Shown here piece by piece: positions 1-4,888 of a stretch of 5,657 nucleotides of DNA (positions are counted from its first letter, which is position 1; each line of letters starts with the position of its first letter). The notes under the pieces were generated by a model. The model did no database searches. It was not told the DNA's origin and saw only the letters and a program-made list of their open reading frames with translations. This DNA comes from Pseudomonadota bacterium (GTDB taxonomy: Bacteria; Pseudomonadota; Gammaproteobacteria; Xanthomonadales; Xanthomonadaceae): positions 1-5,657 of the forward strand of contig JAEWNY010000103.1 of NCBI GenBank assembly GCA_023461075.1, read 5' to 3'. The translations under genes and the position numbers were made by a program.

Positions 1-53
1 CGTTCCTGCGGGCGGTGCTGGGCGGCGAAACCGAGCCATCGCGCTCAACCTGA
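1..53 (+). CDS. 3' end of an unidentified gene (partial)
   Basis: The frame beginning at base 3 is open from the window edge to a TGA at 51-53 and reads FLRAVLGGETEPSRST. Thirteen of its sixteen codons end in G or C, as expected for coding sequence in this high-GC genome. It would converge on murU, whose stop lies 30 bases further on. A C-terminal tail of this kind occurs in several families, including Gfo/Idh/MocA-type oxidoreductases, but sixteen residues are too few to assign one. The opposite strand has an arginine-rich reading from an ATG at 39 that cannot be fully excluded. The call is weak and rests only on the open frame, codon composition and convergent layout. Confidence 0.35.
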   Translation, partial: FLRAVLGGETEPSRST

Positions 54-82
54 CAGACGTTGTTGCCTGCGCGCAGCGCGGA

Positions 83-808
83 TCATCCTTCTCTGACGTT
101 TCGGACCGTGCCCGACAGACGCGCGTCGAGTTCCGTCAATCGTTCCGGCGTACCGACGTCGGTCCACTGGCCACGGTGATGTGTGCCGGTGACTTGGTAT
201 TGATACATGGCCGAGCGCAGCAGCGGCGCCAGCTTGAAGCGCGGTGGCGTCTGATCGGCGCCGGCGGCATCGCCGATGACATCGCGCCAGTCATCGAACA
301 ATGCGCGTCGATAGACACCGACGCCCGCGAAGGTCAGTTTCGATGCGCCTTCGGAATGCACGCGGCCGGCATCGTCCAATGCGAAATCTCCGTTCGGATT
401 GTGCGCGGGGTTGTCGACCAGCAACAGGTGCGCGACGCCTGCGGGTTCGCGCGGCAGGCCGGCGAAGTCGGCATCGCACCAGACATCGCCGTTGACCGCG
501 AAAAACGGCGCATCGCCGAGCAGGTCCAGCGCGTTCCACATGCCGCCGCCGGTTTCCAGCGGCGTGGCGCCTTCGTACGAGTAGTGCAGGCGCACCCCGA
601 ACTGCGAGCCGTCGCCCAGCGTGGCCGGGAACTGCTCGGCCAGCCACGAGGTGTTGACGACGACATCGCTGACGCCGATCGCCGCGAGTTTTTCGAGATG
701 CCACACGATCAGCGGCTTGCCGCCGACCTGCAACAAGGGCTTGGGCGTGCGGTCGGTGAGCGGACGCATGCGCTCGCCAAGCCCGGCGGCGAAGACCAGC
801 GCGTTCAT
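83..808 (-). CDS. murU: N-acetylmuramate alpha-1-phosphate uridylyltransferase MurU
   Basis: MurU transfers UMP from UTP to MurNAc-alpha-1-phosphate, giving UDP-MurNAc and pyrophosphate. It is the last step of the cytoplasmic peptidoglycan-recycling route that bypasses MurA, the fosfomycin target. The 241-residue protein has a nucleotidyltransferase fold. It opens with the signature loop LVFAAGLGERMRPLT (residues 4-18) and PKPLL with K23, continues with ETGGG at 85-89 and the metal-binding NGD with D108, and ends with WTDVGTPERL at 215-224, where D217 should be the second metal ligand. The ATG at 808 matches the usual MurU start (M-x-A-x-x-x-AAG); an ATG at 811 is equally possible and adds one Met. 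Longer in-frame starts would run into amgK. The gene begins 10 bases after the amgK stop, so the two are surely cotranscribed and probably translationally coupled; no strong ribosome binding site is visible. It is slightly longer than Pseudomonas MurU but has no missing motif. Confidence 0.93.
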   Translation of the reverse strand: MNALVFAAGLGERMRPLTDRTPKPLLQVGGKPLIVWHLEKLAAIGVSDVVVNTSWLAEQFPATLGDGSQFGVRLHYSYEGATPLETGGGMWNALDLLGDAPFFAVNGDVWCDADFAGLPREPAGVAHLLLVDNPAHNPNGDFALDDAGRVHSEGASKLTFAGVGVYRRALFDDWRDVIGDAAGADQTPPRFKLAPLLRSAMYQYQVTGTHHRGQWTDVGTPERLTELDARLSGTVRNVREG

Positions 809-818
809 CATGCCGTGC

Positions 819-1826
819 TCATGCGGGCGCGTCGTTCTGCCGGGCTTCGCGCGCGGCGATCGCCGGCTTGACACGTGCATCGATGAAAGCTGCAAGCCCG
901 GCCAGCGCCGGATGCCGCGGCAAGGCCTCGTCGAGGTAGGCCAAGAAGCGCGGCACGTCGGTCAGGTACTTGGGCTTGTGGTCGCGGTAATGCAGCCGCG
1001 CGAAGATGCCGATGACCTTGAGGTGGCGCTGGATGCCGATGAGATCCGCGTCGCGCAGGAAGCGCTCGAGCGGCGGCACCGGCAAGCCGACCGCGGCGGC
1101 GCGTGCATGGTAGTGGCGCAACCAGCCATCGACGCGTTCGGCCGGCCACGACAGGAAGGCATCCTTGAACAGCGAGAGCGCGTCGTAGGCGATCGGCCCG
1201 ACCACCGCGTCCTGGAAATCCAGCACGGCGGGGCCATCGTCGGCCTGCATCAGGTTGCGCGGCATGAAGTCTCGGTGCACCAGCACGCCGGGTTGCGCGA
1301 GCGCGGCATCGATCAGGTGACGGTAGGCACCGTCGAGCGTTTCCATCTCGCCGCAATCGAGTTCAAGGCCGAGATGGGTGCGGCAGAACCATTCATCGAA
1401 CAGACGCAACTCGCGCGCCAGCATCGCCTCGTCGTAATGCGGCAGGCCTTCGGGCGGCGCGATCGCCTGCAGTTTGAGCAACTGGTCGATGGCGGCATCG
1501 AACAGAGCACCGGCATTGGCCTCGTCGATGTCGTGCAGATAGGTGGTGGCGCCGAGGTCCTCCAACACGAGGAAGCCGGCTGCTGCATCTTCGTGCAACA
1601 CCCTGGGCACGCGTACACCTCCGCGCTCCAGCAGTTCGCGCATGGCAAGCCACGGGCGCACGTCTTCCTGGTCCGGTGGCGAGTCCATGACGATGCGTGC
1701 CGGCTCGATGCCGAGCGTGCGCCAATAACTGCGGAAGCCGGCATCGGCGGAGGCGCGTTCGAGTTCCAGCGTGGGCGCGGACAGCGTGCGACGCGCCCAG
1801 TCCAGGCGTTCGGTCTCTCGGGTCAT
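819..1826 (-). CDS. amgK: N-acetylmuramate/N-acetylglucosamine anomeric kinase AmgK
   Basis: AmgK uses ATP to phosphorylate MurNAc (and GlcNAc) at the anomeric carbon, making the substrate of MurU, which is encoded directly downstream. The 335-residue protein belongs to the aminoglycoside phosphotransferase-like kinases. Near the N-terminus, SADAGFRSYWR (26-36) is the nucleotide-binding strand-loop region typical of AmgK, and LVLEDLG (86-92) is the hinge. The catalytic loop is HRDFMPRN (184-191), the HxDxxxxN Brenner motif with catalytic D186. The metal-binding DFQD (203-206) stands where kinases have DFG. The C-terminal third is helical, including RDHKPKYL (281-288). The ATG at 1826 lies 10 bases after the stop of the small membrane-protein gene upstream, with only a weak GAG as ribosome binding site, so expression probably depends on that gene's transcript. 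A general APH kinase is the only alternative, and the murU neighbour makes AmgK very likely. Confidence 0.93.
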   Translation of the reverse strand: MTRETERLDWARRTLSAPTLELERASADAGFRSYWRTLGIEPARIVMDSPPDQEDVRPWLAMRELLERGGVRVPRVLHEDAAAGFLVLEDLGATTYLHDIDEANAGALFDAAIDQLLKLQAIAPPEGLPHYDEAMLARELRLFDEWFCRTHLGLELDCGEMETLDGAYRHLIDAALAQPGVLVHRDFMPRNLMQADDGPAVLDFQDAVVGPIAYDALSLFKDAFLSWPAERVDGWLRHYHARAAAVGLPVPPLERFLRDADLIGIQRHLKVIGIFARLHYRDHKPKYLTDVPRFLAYLDEALPRHPALAGLAAFIDARVKPAIAAREARQNDAPA

Positions 1827-1836
1827 CGGGCCGGGC

Positions 1837-2130
1837 TCAGCGACGGTTCTTGAAGATGCGGCGTTCGCGCGGTTTGCGGAACAGCGCCACCACCAGCAGG
1901 ATGACGATGGCGCCGATCAACGCGCCCAGGAACCCGGCCGGTTGTCCCGGCGCGTACCAGCCGAAGTGCTGGCCGACCGCGCCCGCCAGCAACGCACCGC
2001 CGATGCCGAGCAGGGTGGTGAGGATCAGGCCCATGCGATCGCGCCCCGGCTTGAGCAGGCGCGCAAGCAGGCCGACGACCAGGCCGATGAAGGCGATGTA
2101 GAGCCAGTTTTCGCTGCCGAACAGTGGCAT
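1837..2130 (-). CDS. GlsB/YeaQ/YmgE-family small membrane protein, first gene of the amgK-murU operon
   Basis: This is a 97-residue integral inner-membrane protein of the family also called transglycosylase-associated proteins (Pfam PF04226). The biochemical function of the family is unsettled; several members respond to stress. Three hydrophobic segments are visible: about 9-26, 33-53 and 66-84. The family core GLVVGLLARLLKPG (16-29) joins segments one and two. The tail RKPRERRIFKNRR is strongly basic and probably cytoplasmic. The start at 2130 has a good ribosome binding site, AGGGA at 2141-2137, six bases before the ATG. An extended -10 element lies a further 17 bases upstream. The gene ends 10 bases before amgK and so heads the recycling operon. 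Residues 16-29 strongly resemble the second paralogue at 2265-2522, but the loop after segment two is longer here (QHFGWYAPGQPAG). Confidence 0.88.
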   Translation of the reverse strand: MPLFGSENWLYIAFIGLVVGLLARLLKPGRDRMGLILTTLLGIGGALLAGAVGQHFGWYAPGQPAGFLGALIGAIVILLVVALFRKPRERRIFKNRR

Positions 2131-2157
2131 GGAGCATCCCTAGTCCAATCCCCGCCC

Positions 2158-2167
2158 AGCATACCAG
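2158..2167 (-). promoter_or_regulatory. Extended -10 promoter element of the membrane protein-amgK-murU operon
   Basis: On the minus strand the sequence reads TGG-TATGCT: a TATAAT-like hexamer (4 of 6) at 2163-2158 preceded by the TGn of an extended -10 element. Transcription would start near 2151, leaving about 20 bases of leader that includes the AGGGA ribosome binding site. No good -35 hexamer is seen at 16-18 bases upstream, which is common for extended -10 promoters. Position and composition support it; no experimental evidence is available. Confidence 0.45.
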
Positions 2168-2200
2168 CGCTGGAAACAGGGCATGTCGTCGCCCATCACG

Positions 2201-2224
2201 AAAAACGCCCCGCGAGCGGGGCGT
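2201..2224 (-). terminator. Intrinsic terminator of the second GlsB/YeaQ gene
   Basis: On the minus strand an 8-base-pair stem, ACGCCCCG pairing with CGGGGCGT (2224-2217 and 2212-2205), encloses a four-base loop. Its last pair runs directly into five consecutive T (2205-2201). It lies 41 bases after the stop of the gene at 2265-2522 and before the promoter of the amgK operon. It should therefore insulate the two transcription units. On the + strand there is no T-tract, so it is directional. Confidence 0.85.
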
Positions 2225-2264
2225 CCTTGCCGGCATTGATCACCGGATTGATGGACAGACGGCC

Positions 2265-2522
2265 TCAGCGCACGACCGGGCGCTTCCTGCGCATCGCCTC
2301 GTAGATGAAGAGCAGGATGACTGCGGCCACGATCGCCACCACCCAAGTCATGAAGCTGCCGAGCCCGAAGTTGGTTGCGGCCCAGCCGCCCACCACGGCA
2401 CCGATGACGCCGAGCAGGATCGTCATGATCCAGCCCATCGGGTCCGCGCCCGGCTTGAGCAAGCGCGCCAATACGCCAATGACCAGGCCGCCGATGAGAT
2501 AACCGAAGAATCCACTGAACAT
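2265..2522 (-). CDS. GlsB/YeaQ/YmgE-family small membrane protein (monocistronic paralogue)
   Basis: This 85-residue protein is a close relative of the YeaQ/YmgE/GlsB membrane proteins (PF04226), predicted in the inner membrane, with no established biochemical activity. Three hydrophobic segments are seen: roughly 4-22, 29-48 and 57-74. The family motif GVLARLLKPGADPMGW (16-31) joins the first two, and the C-terminus MRRKRPVVR is basic. The start at 2522 is supported by GGAG at 2533-2530, seven bases before the ATG; a second ATG four bases upstream is in another frame. Longer in-frame starts give only non-hydrophobic, implausible sequence. An extended -10 promoter lies just upstream and a strong terminator just downstream, so it is probably transcribed alone. 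It is a tandem paralogue of the gene at 1837-2130, the likely result of an old duplication. Confidence 0.88.
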   Translation of the reverse strand: MFSGFFGYLIGGLVIGVLARLLKPGADPMGWIMTILLGVIGAVVGGWAATNFGLGSFMTWVVAIVAAVILLFIYEAMRRKRPVVR

Positions 2523-2551
2523 GCATAGCTCCACAGATGTTGTGCGGGGCG

Positions 2552-2560
2552 ATGCTACCA
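2552..2560 (-). promoter_or_regulatory. Extended -10 promoter element of the second GlsB/YeaQ gene
   Basis: The minus strand reads TGG-TAGCAT, a 4-of-6 match to TATAAT (2557-2552) with the TGn extension. The predicted start of transcription near 2545 leaves a leader of about 23 bases carrying the GGAG ribosome binding site. A TCGACG sequence upstream resembles a -35 but the spacer would be only 15 bases. The same TGG-TA arrangement is found before the paralogous gene. Confidence 0.4.
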
Positions 2561-2581
2561 AGCCCGGCGTGACGTCGATGT

Positions 2582-2607
2582 TGCGATGCGGGATCGCATT
2601 CAGCGAT
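2582..2607. repeat. Alternating GCGAT/ATCGC/GCGAT short inverted repeats
   Basis: In the 109-base gap between the dipeptidase stop and the second GlsB/YeaQ start, GCGAT (2583-2587), ATCGC (2593-2597) and GCGAT (2603-2607) follow each other. The middle copy can pair with either flank (six and five base pairs, five-base loops). There is no T-tract on either strand, so it is not an intrinsic terminator. It could be chance in GC-rich sequence or a weak structured 3' end of the dipeptidase transcript. Confidence 0.3.
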
Positions 2608-2631
2608 GCCACCGCGACACTGCGAACCGGC

Positions 2632-4137
2632 TCAGCAGCAGCCGTGGTCGCCTTGACGCGCGCCGGAGTCCGCGGCCACCGCACTGCCGGTGGTCTCCCC
2701 GCGCACGCTGGCCGCATGATGCGCCGCGATGACATGTGCGACGCAGGCGGTGACGCCCTTGCCCATCGGGATATGCAGGAATTCGTTCGGACCATGTGCG
2801 TTGGAATGTGGGCCCAGCACGCCGGTGATCATGAATTGCGCGTCGGGGAACTTCTCGCCCAGCATGCCCATGAACGGGATGGTGCCGCCTTCGCCCATGT
2901 ACATCGCCGGCTTGCCGAATACCGCCTGGCTGGATGCGTCGATCGCCTGCTCCAGCCACGGCACCATGCTGGGCGCGTTCCAGCCGGTCGAGGATTTCTC
3001 CAGCTCGAAGGTGACCTTGGCGTGGTAGGGCGCTTCCTTCAACAAGGCATCGCGCAGCAATTCGCCACCGCTCTTGCCGTCCAGCGTCGGCGGCAGGCGC
3101 AGGCTCAGCTTCACCGCGGTGAAGGGGCGCAGCACGTTGCCGGCCGAGGACAGCGGCGGCATGCCATCGACCCCGGTGATCGACAGCGCGGGCCGCCAGG
3201 TACGGTTGAAGACCAGTTCGTTGAGGTCGTCGGTCACCGGCTGCATGCCATCGACCCACGGGAACATCTGGATGAGTTCATCGCCCAGCACCTGGGTCAT
3301 CTTCGCCACCTGCGCGCGACGATCGGTCGGGATATCGACGTACAGGCCCTCGATGTTCAACTTGCCGGTGCTCTCGTCCTCGATCCGCGAGAGCAGGGTG
3401 CGCAGGATGCGGAAGCTGGACGGCACCGCGCCCGATGCGCTGCCCGAATGCACGCCTTCTTCCAGCACATCCACGCGCAGGTTGCCACCGGCCAGGCCGC
3501 GCAATGATGTGGTGCACCAGAGCTGCTCGTAGTTGCCGCAGCCCGAATCCAGGCAGACCACCAACGAGGGCTTGCCGATGCGTTCGGCCAGATGATCGAC
3601 GTAGGCGGGCAGGTCGTAGCTGCCGGATTCCTCGCAGGCTTCGATCAGCACCACGCAGTTTGCGTGGGGCAGGTTCTGTTCGCGCAATGCCATCACCGCG
3701 GTGAGCGAGCCGAAGATCGCGTAGCCGTCATCGGCGCCACCGCGTCCATACAGCTTGTCGCCCTTGATCACCGGCTTCCACGGACCGAGATCATCGTCCC
3801 ACCCGGTCATTTCCGGCTGCTTGTCCAAGTGACCGTAGAGCAGCACCACGTCGTCGCCGGTCTCGCCGCCGCTGGCCGGAATGTCGATGTAGATGAGCGG
3901 CGTACGGCCCTCCAGTCTGACCACCTCCACCGTCATGCCGGGGATGTCCTGGGCTTTGGCCCAGCTTTCCATCAATACGACCGCCTGCTCCATGTAGCCG
4001 TTCGCGACCCAATCGGCGTCGAACATCGGCGACTTGTTGGGGATGGCGATGTAGTCCACCAACTGCGGCACGATCTCCTCGTCCCACTTCTTGCCGACGA
4101 ACTGGTTGAGTCGGCTGGCATCGATCGCGGTGGACAT
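2632..4137 (-). CDS. M20-family metallopeptidase (cytosolic dipeptidase-like)
   Basis: This 501-residue enzyme of the M20 (carnosine dipeptidase/cytosolic nonspecific dipeptidase) family should hydrolyse di- or small peptides using two metal ions. There is no signal peptide, so it is cytoplasmic. The metal site appears complete: H103 in YGHLDKQPE, bridging D136 in GRGGADDGYA, catalytic E169 and ligand E170 in EACEESG, D197 in CLDSGCG and H448 in HSNAHGPNE. D105 supports H103. The dimerisation (lid) domain spans roughly 210-395 and carries H230 in EGVHSGSASG, which in this family reaches the partner subunit's active site. EGGTIPFM (416-423) matches the substrate-binding EGGSIP element. The start at 4137 follows AGGAAG (4149-4144) at six bases; an upstream in-frame ATG at 4227 adds 30 residues unlike the family. 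The C-terminus ends in GDHGCC, an unusual vicinal cysteine pair. Substrate preference cannot be read from the sequence. It is divergent from comEA. Confidence 0.9.
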   Translation of the reverse strand: MSTAIDASRLNQFVGKKWDEEIVPQLVDYIAIPNKSPMFDADWVANGYMEQAVVLMESWAKAQDIPGMTVEVVRLEGRTPLIYIDIPASGGETGDDVVLLYGHLDKQPEMTGWDDDLGPWKPVIKGDKLYGRGGADDGYAIFGSLTAVMALREQNLPHANCVVLIEACEESGSYDLPAYVDHLAERIGKPSLVVCLDSGCGNYEQLWCTTSLRGLAGGNLRVDVLEEGVHSGSASGAVPSSFRILRTLLSRIEDESTGKLNIEGLYVDIPTDRRAQVAKMTQVLGDELIQMFPWVDGMQPVTDDLNELVFNRTWRPALSITGVDGMPPLSSAGNVLRPFTAVKLSLRLPPTLDGKSGGELLRDALLKEAPYHAKVTFELEKSSTGWNAPSMVPWLEQAIDASSQAVFGKPAMYMGEGGTIPFMGMLGEKFPDAQFMITGVLGPHSNAHGPNEFLHIPMGKGVTACVAHVIAAHHAASVRGETTGSAVAADSGARQGDHGCC

Positions 4138-4175
4138 CGCGGGCTTCCTGTCGGGTGATGAGTGATGAAAGACCG

Positions 4176-4181
4176 ATTTTA
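4176..4181 (-). promoter_or_regulatory. -10 promoter element of the dipeptidase gene
   Basis: The minus strand carries TAAAAT, five of six matches to TATAAT, in an otherwise GC-rich spacer. A transcript starting near 4169 would have a leader of about 32 bases containing the AGGAAG ribosome binding site. No convincing -35 hexamer is present at the normal distance. Confidence 0.45.
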
Positions 4182-4263
4182 ACGAGTCGATGCATTCAGC
4201 TGCCGTGAGCATCCGTGACACCGGCACGTCTTGTGAGGTTTTTCCTACACGTGGGCGGGCGAT

Positions 4264-4293
4264 TCGCCGGCTGTGGATCGGGCGGGCCGGCGA
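4264..4293. promoter_or_regulatory. Inverted repeat at the presumed comEA promoter (possible operator)
   Basis: TCGCCGGC (4264-4271) and GCCGGCGA (4286-4293) form a perfect 8-base inverted repeat with a 14-base spacer. It directly abuts TACGGT (4294-4299), a weak -10 candidate that would give comEA a leader of about 72 bases. Half-site centres about two helical turns apart (22 bases) suit a dimeric regulator, but GC-rich sequence yields such repeats by chance, and no regulator is identified. Confidence 0.25.
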
Positions 4294-4377
4294 TACGGTG
4301 AACCCATGCCGATGCGGACACTGACATCACCGGCCCAGCGCCGGGGAACGGAATCCACATCAATCGGGAGTCATGCC

Positions 4378-4722
4378 ATGAAGCGTTTCATCCATCTCGT
4401 CTACGCCCTGCTGCTGTCGGTCGCACTGTCCGGTGCCGCGCTCGCTGCGGAAGTCGTCAACATCAACACCGCCGATGCCGCCACCCTCGACTCGGTGCTG
4501 CTCAACGTCGGCCCGGCCAAGGCCCAGGCCATCGTCGAATACCGCCGCGAGAACGGCGCGTTCAAGAGCGTCGAGCAACTGGCGATGGTGAAGGGCATCG
4601 GCCTCAAGACCGTCGAGAAGAACCGCGAGCGCATCACCGTCGGCAGTGGCAAGGCCATGGTCAAGGTGCCGGTGGCCACCCGCGGGGCATCGAAAGTCGC
4701 GGCTCGCCCAGCCAGTCGCTGA
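4378..4722 (+). CDS. comEA: ComEA-family periplasmic helix-hairpin-helix DNA-binding protein
   Basis: ComEA proteins bind incoming double-stranded DNA in the periplasm and help pull it through the outer membrane during natural transformation. The 114-residue precursor starts with a signal peptide: basic MKR, a hydrophobic core to about residue 20 and ALA-AE, with cleavage likely after A23 or A24. The mature part is one helix-hairpin-helix unit: VNINTADAATL (27-37), first hairpin NVGPAKA (43-49), second hairpin KGIGLKTVEKN (72-82). A basic tail of about 28 residues, rich in Lys, Arg, Ala and Val, could add DNA contacts. This single-domain soluble form is usual in Gram-negative bacteria, whereas Gram-positive ComEA is membrane anchored. 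GGGAG (4366-4370) seven bases upstream fixes the start. In-frame ATGs at 4273 and 4306 would place the signal peptide internally. No other competence gene lies in the window. The gene is followed closely by a GGA-rich structured RNA region that its transcript may include. Confidence 0.88.
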   Translation: MKRFIHLVYALLLSVALSGAALAAEVVNINTADAATLDSVLLNVGPAKAQAIVEYRRENGAFKSVEQLAMVKGIGLKTVEKNRERITVGSGKAMVKVPVATRGASKVAARPASR

Positions 4723-4740
4723 CATCGCTGAGCAACTACA

Positions 4741-4865
4741 CGAAAAAGGGCGCCCGCCGGAGTGCAGGCGCACAGGGCCGGAAGCCCGTCGGACCGGCAG
4801 GATGCCGAGACACGGAAGTCATGATCGCCCGGAGCGCAGGGAATGCGTGCCGGGCGATCTCTTTT
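4741..4865 (+). ncRNA. Candidate CsrA/RsmA-binding small RNA (CsrB/RsmY/RsmZ-like) or 3' UTR of comEA
   Basis: RNAs of the CsrB/RsmZ type titrate the translational repressor CsrA/RsmA through many GGA motifs held in hairpin loops. This stretch carries seven GGA on the + strand (4759, 4780, 4791, 4800, 4814, 4831, 4840) and no TCC between 4741 and 4860. Predicted hairpins in order are: a GGAGTGCA loop closed by CGCC/GGCG (4755-4770); GGGC-CGGAA-GCCC (4775-4787); CGGCA-GGA-TGCCG (4795-4807); GAC-ACGGAA-GTC (4809-4820); and the terminator hairpin, whose tip is GCGCA-GGGAA-TGCG. The loop sequences AGGAT and ACGGAA fit the A(N)GGA core bound by CsrA. There is no good open frame and no ribosome binding site. 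No clear promoter or GacA-type upstream palindrome is visible, so the RNA could be processed from comEA mRNA. The 5' end is uncertain (about 4737-4755). The structure is read by eye; the function is inferred. Confidence 0.6.
4823..4865 (+). terminator. Intrinsic terminator after comEA / the GGA-rich RNA
   Basis: GATCGCCCGG (4823-4832) pairs perfectly with CCGGGCGATC (4850-4859). After one mismatch the stem continues through GCGCA/TGCGT (including one G-U) to a GGGAA loop. TCTTTT (4860-4865) follows at once. It ends transcription from comEA or the small RNA, 23 bases before the next start codon. The lower half is unusually long and strong, and the loop carries a GGA that could also bind CsrA. 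Confidence 0.85.
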
Positions 4866-4876
4866 CCGCGCCTGCG

Positions 4877-4882
4877 TACACT
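4877..4882 (+). promoter_or_regulatory. -10-like element directly before the hutD-family start (leaderless promoter candidate)
   Basis: TACACT (4 of 6 matches to TATAAT) ends six bases before the ATG at 4889. Transcription would therefore start at or very near the A of the start codon. No ribosome binding site precedes that ATG, and the upstream terminator leaves only 23 bases, so a promoter here is needed unless there is read-through. The expected -35 position falls inside the terminator stem and is not consensus-like. Confidence 0.4.
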
Positions 4883-4888
4883 TCGGCG

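Larger units (their letters stand above)
4138..4377. other. Divergent intergenic region between the dipeptidase gene and comEA
   Basis: This 240-base spacer holds the outward promoters of both genes. It contains the TAAAAT element for the dipeptidase (4181-4176), an imperfect dyad TTGTGAGG-TTTTT-CCTACACG (4231-4251), and an 8-base perfect inverted repeat TCGCCGGC/GCCGGCGA (4264-4271, 4286-4293). A possible -10 TACGGT for comEA lies at 4294-4299 and the comEA ribosome binding site at 4366-4370. An in-frame ATG at 4306 precedes comEA but would bury the signal peptide. No RNA gene or further coding region was recognised. Confidence 0.6.

Noticed and set aside
1..39. Minus-strand open frame from an ATG at 39 (MARFRRPAPPAG...)
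   Set aside because: It is truncated by the window edge and Arg/Pro-rich, with no ribosome binding site seen. The + strand reading ending at 53 has better codon composition, though neither is proven.
176..871. Long + strand open frame (231 codons) across the murU region
   Set aside because: It is antisense to murU, whose protein has every family motif. It is rich in Arg/Ala as expected for a high-GC shadow and has no recognisable domain.
809..895. N-terminal extension of MurU to an ATG at 895
   Set aside because: It would add 29 basic residues overlapping the amgK 3' end. The family begins at the Met just before the AAGLGERM loop.
621..1853. Long + strand open frame (410 codons) across amgK
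   Set aside because: It is the reverse-strand shadow of amgK, which has a clear kinase catalytic loop and DFQD motif, and it resembles no family.
3592..4158. + strand open frame (188 codons) opposite the M20 dipeptidase
   Set aside because: It is antisense to the part of the dipeptidase that carries its metal ligands, and no ribosome binding site or known domain was seen.
4223..4236. Sigma-54 -24/-12 promoter at GGCACG
   Set aside because: The GC expected 10 bases after the GG is GA here.
4231..4252. CRP/Clp-type site (TGTGA-N6-TCACA) near TTGTGAGG
   Set aside because: The right half (CCTACAC) does not fit TCACA at the required spacing, so it is listed only as an imperfect dyad.
4743..4771. 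Minus-strand hairpin followed by five T (a possible minus-strand terminator)
   Set aside because: GCGCC-T-GC/GC-G-GGCGC can pair and TTTTT follows after two C. However, the stem contains a G-T pair, the nearest upstream minus-strand gene ends 700 bases away, and + strand genes lie on both sides. It is more likely part of the GGA-rich + strand RNA.
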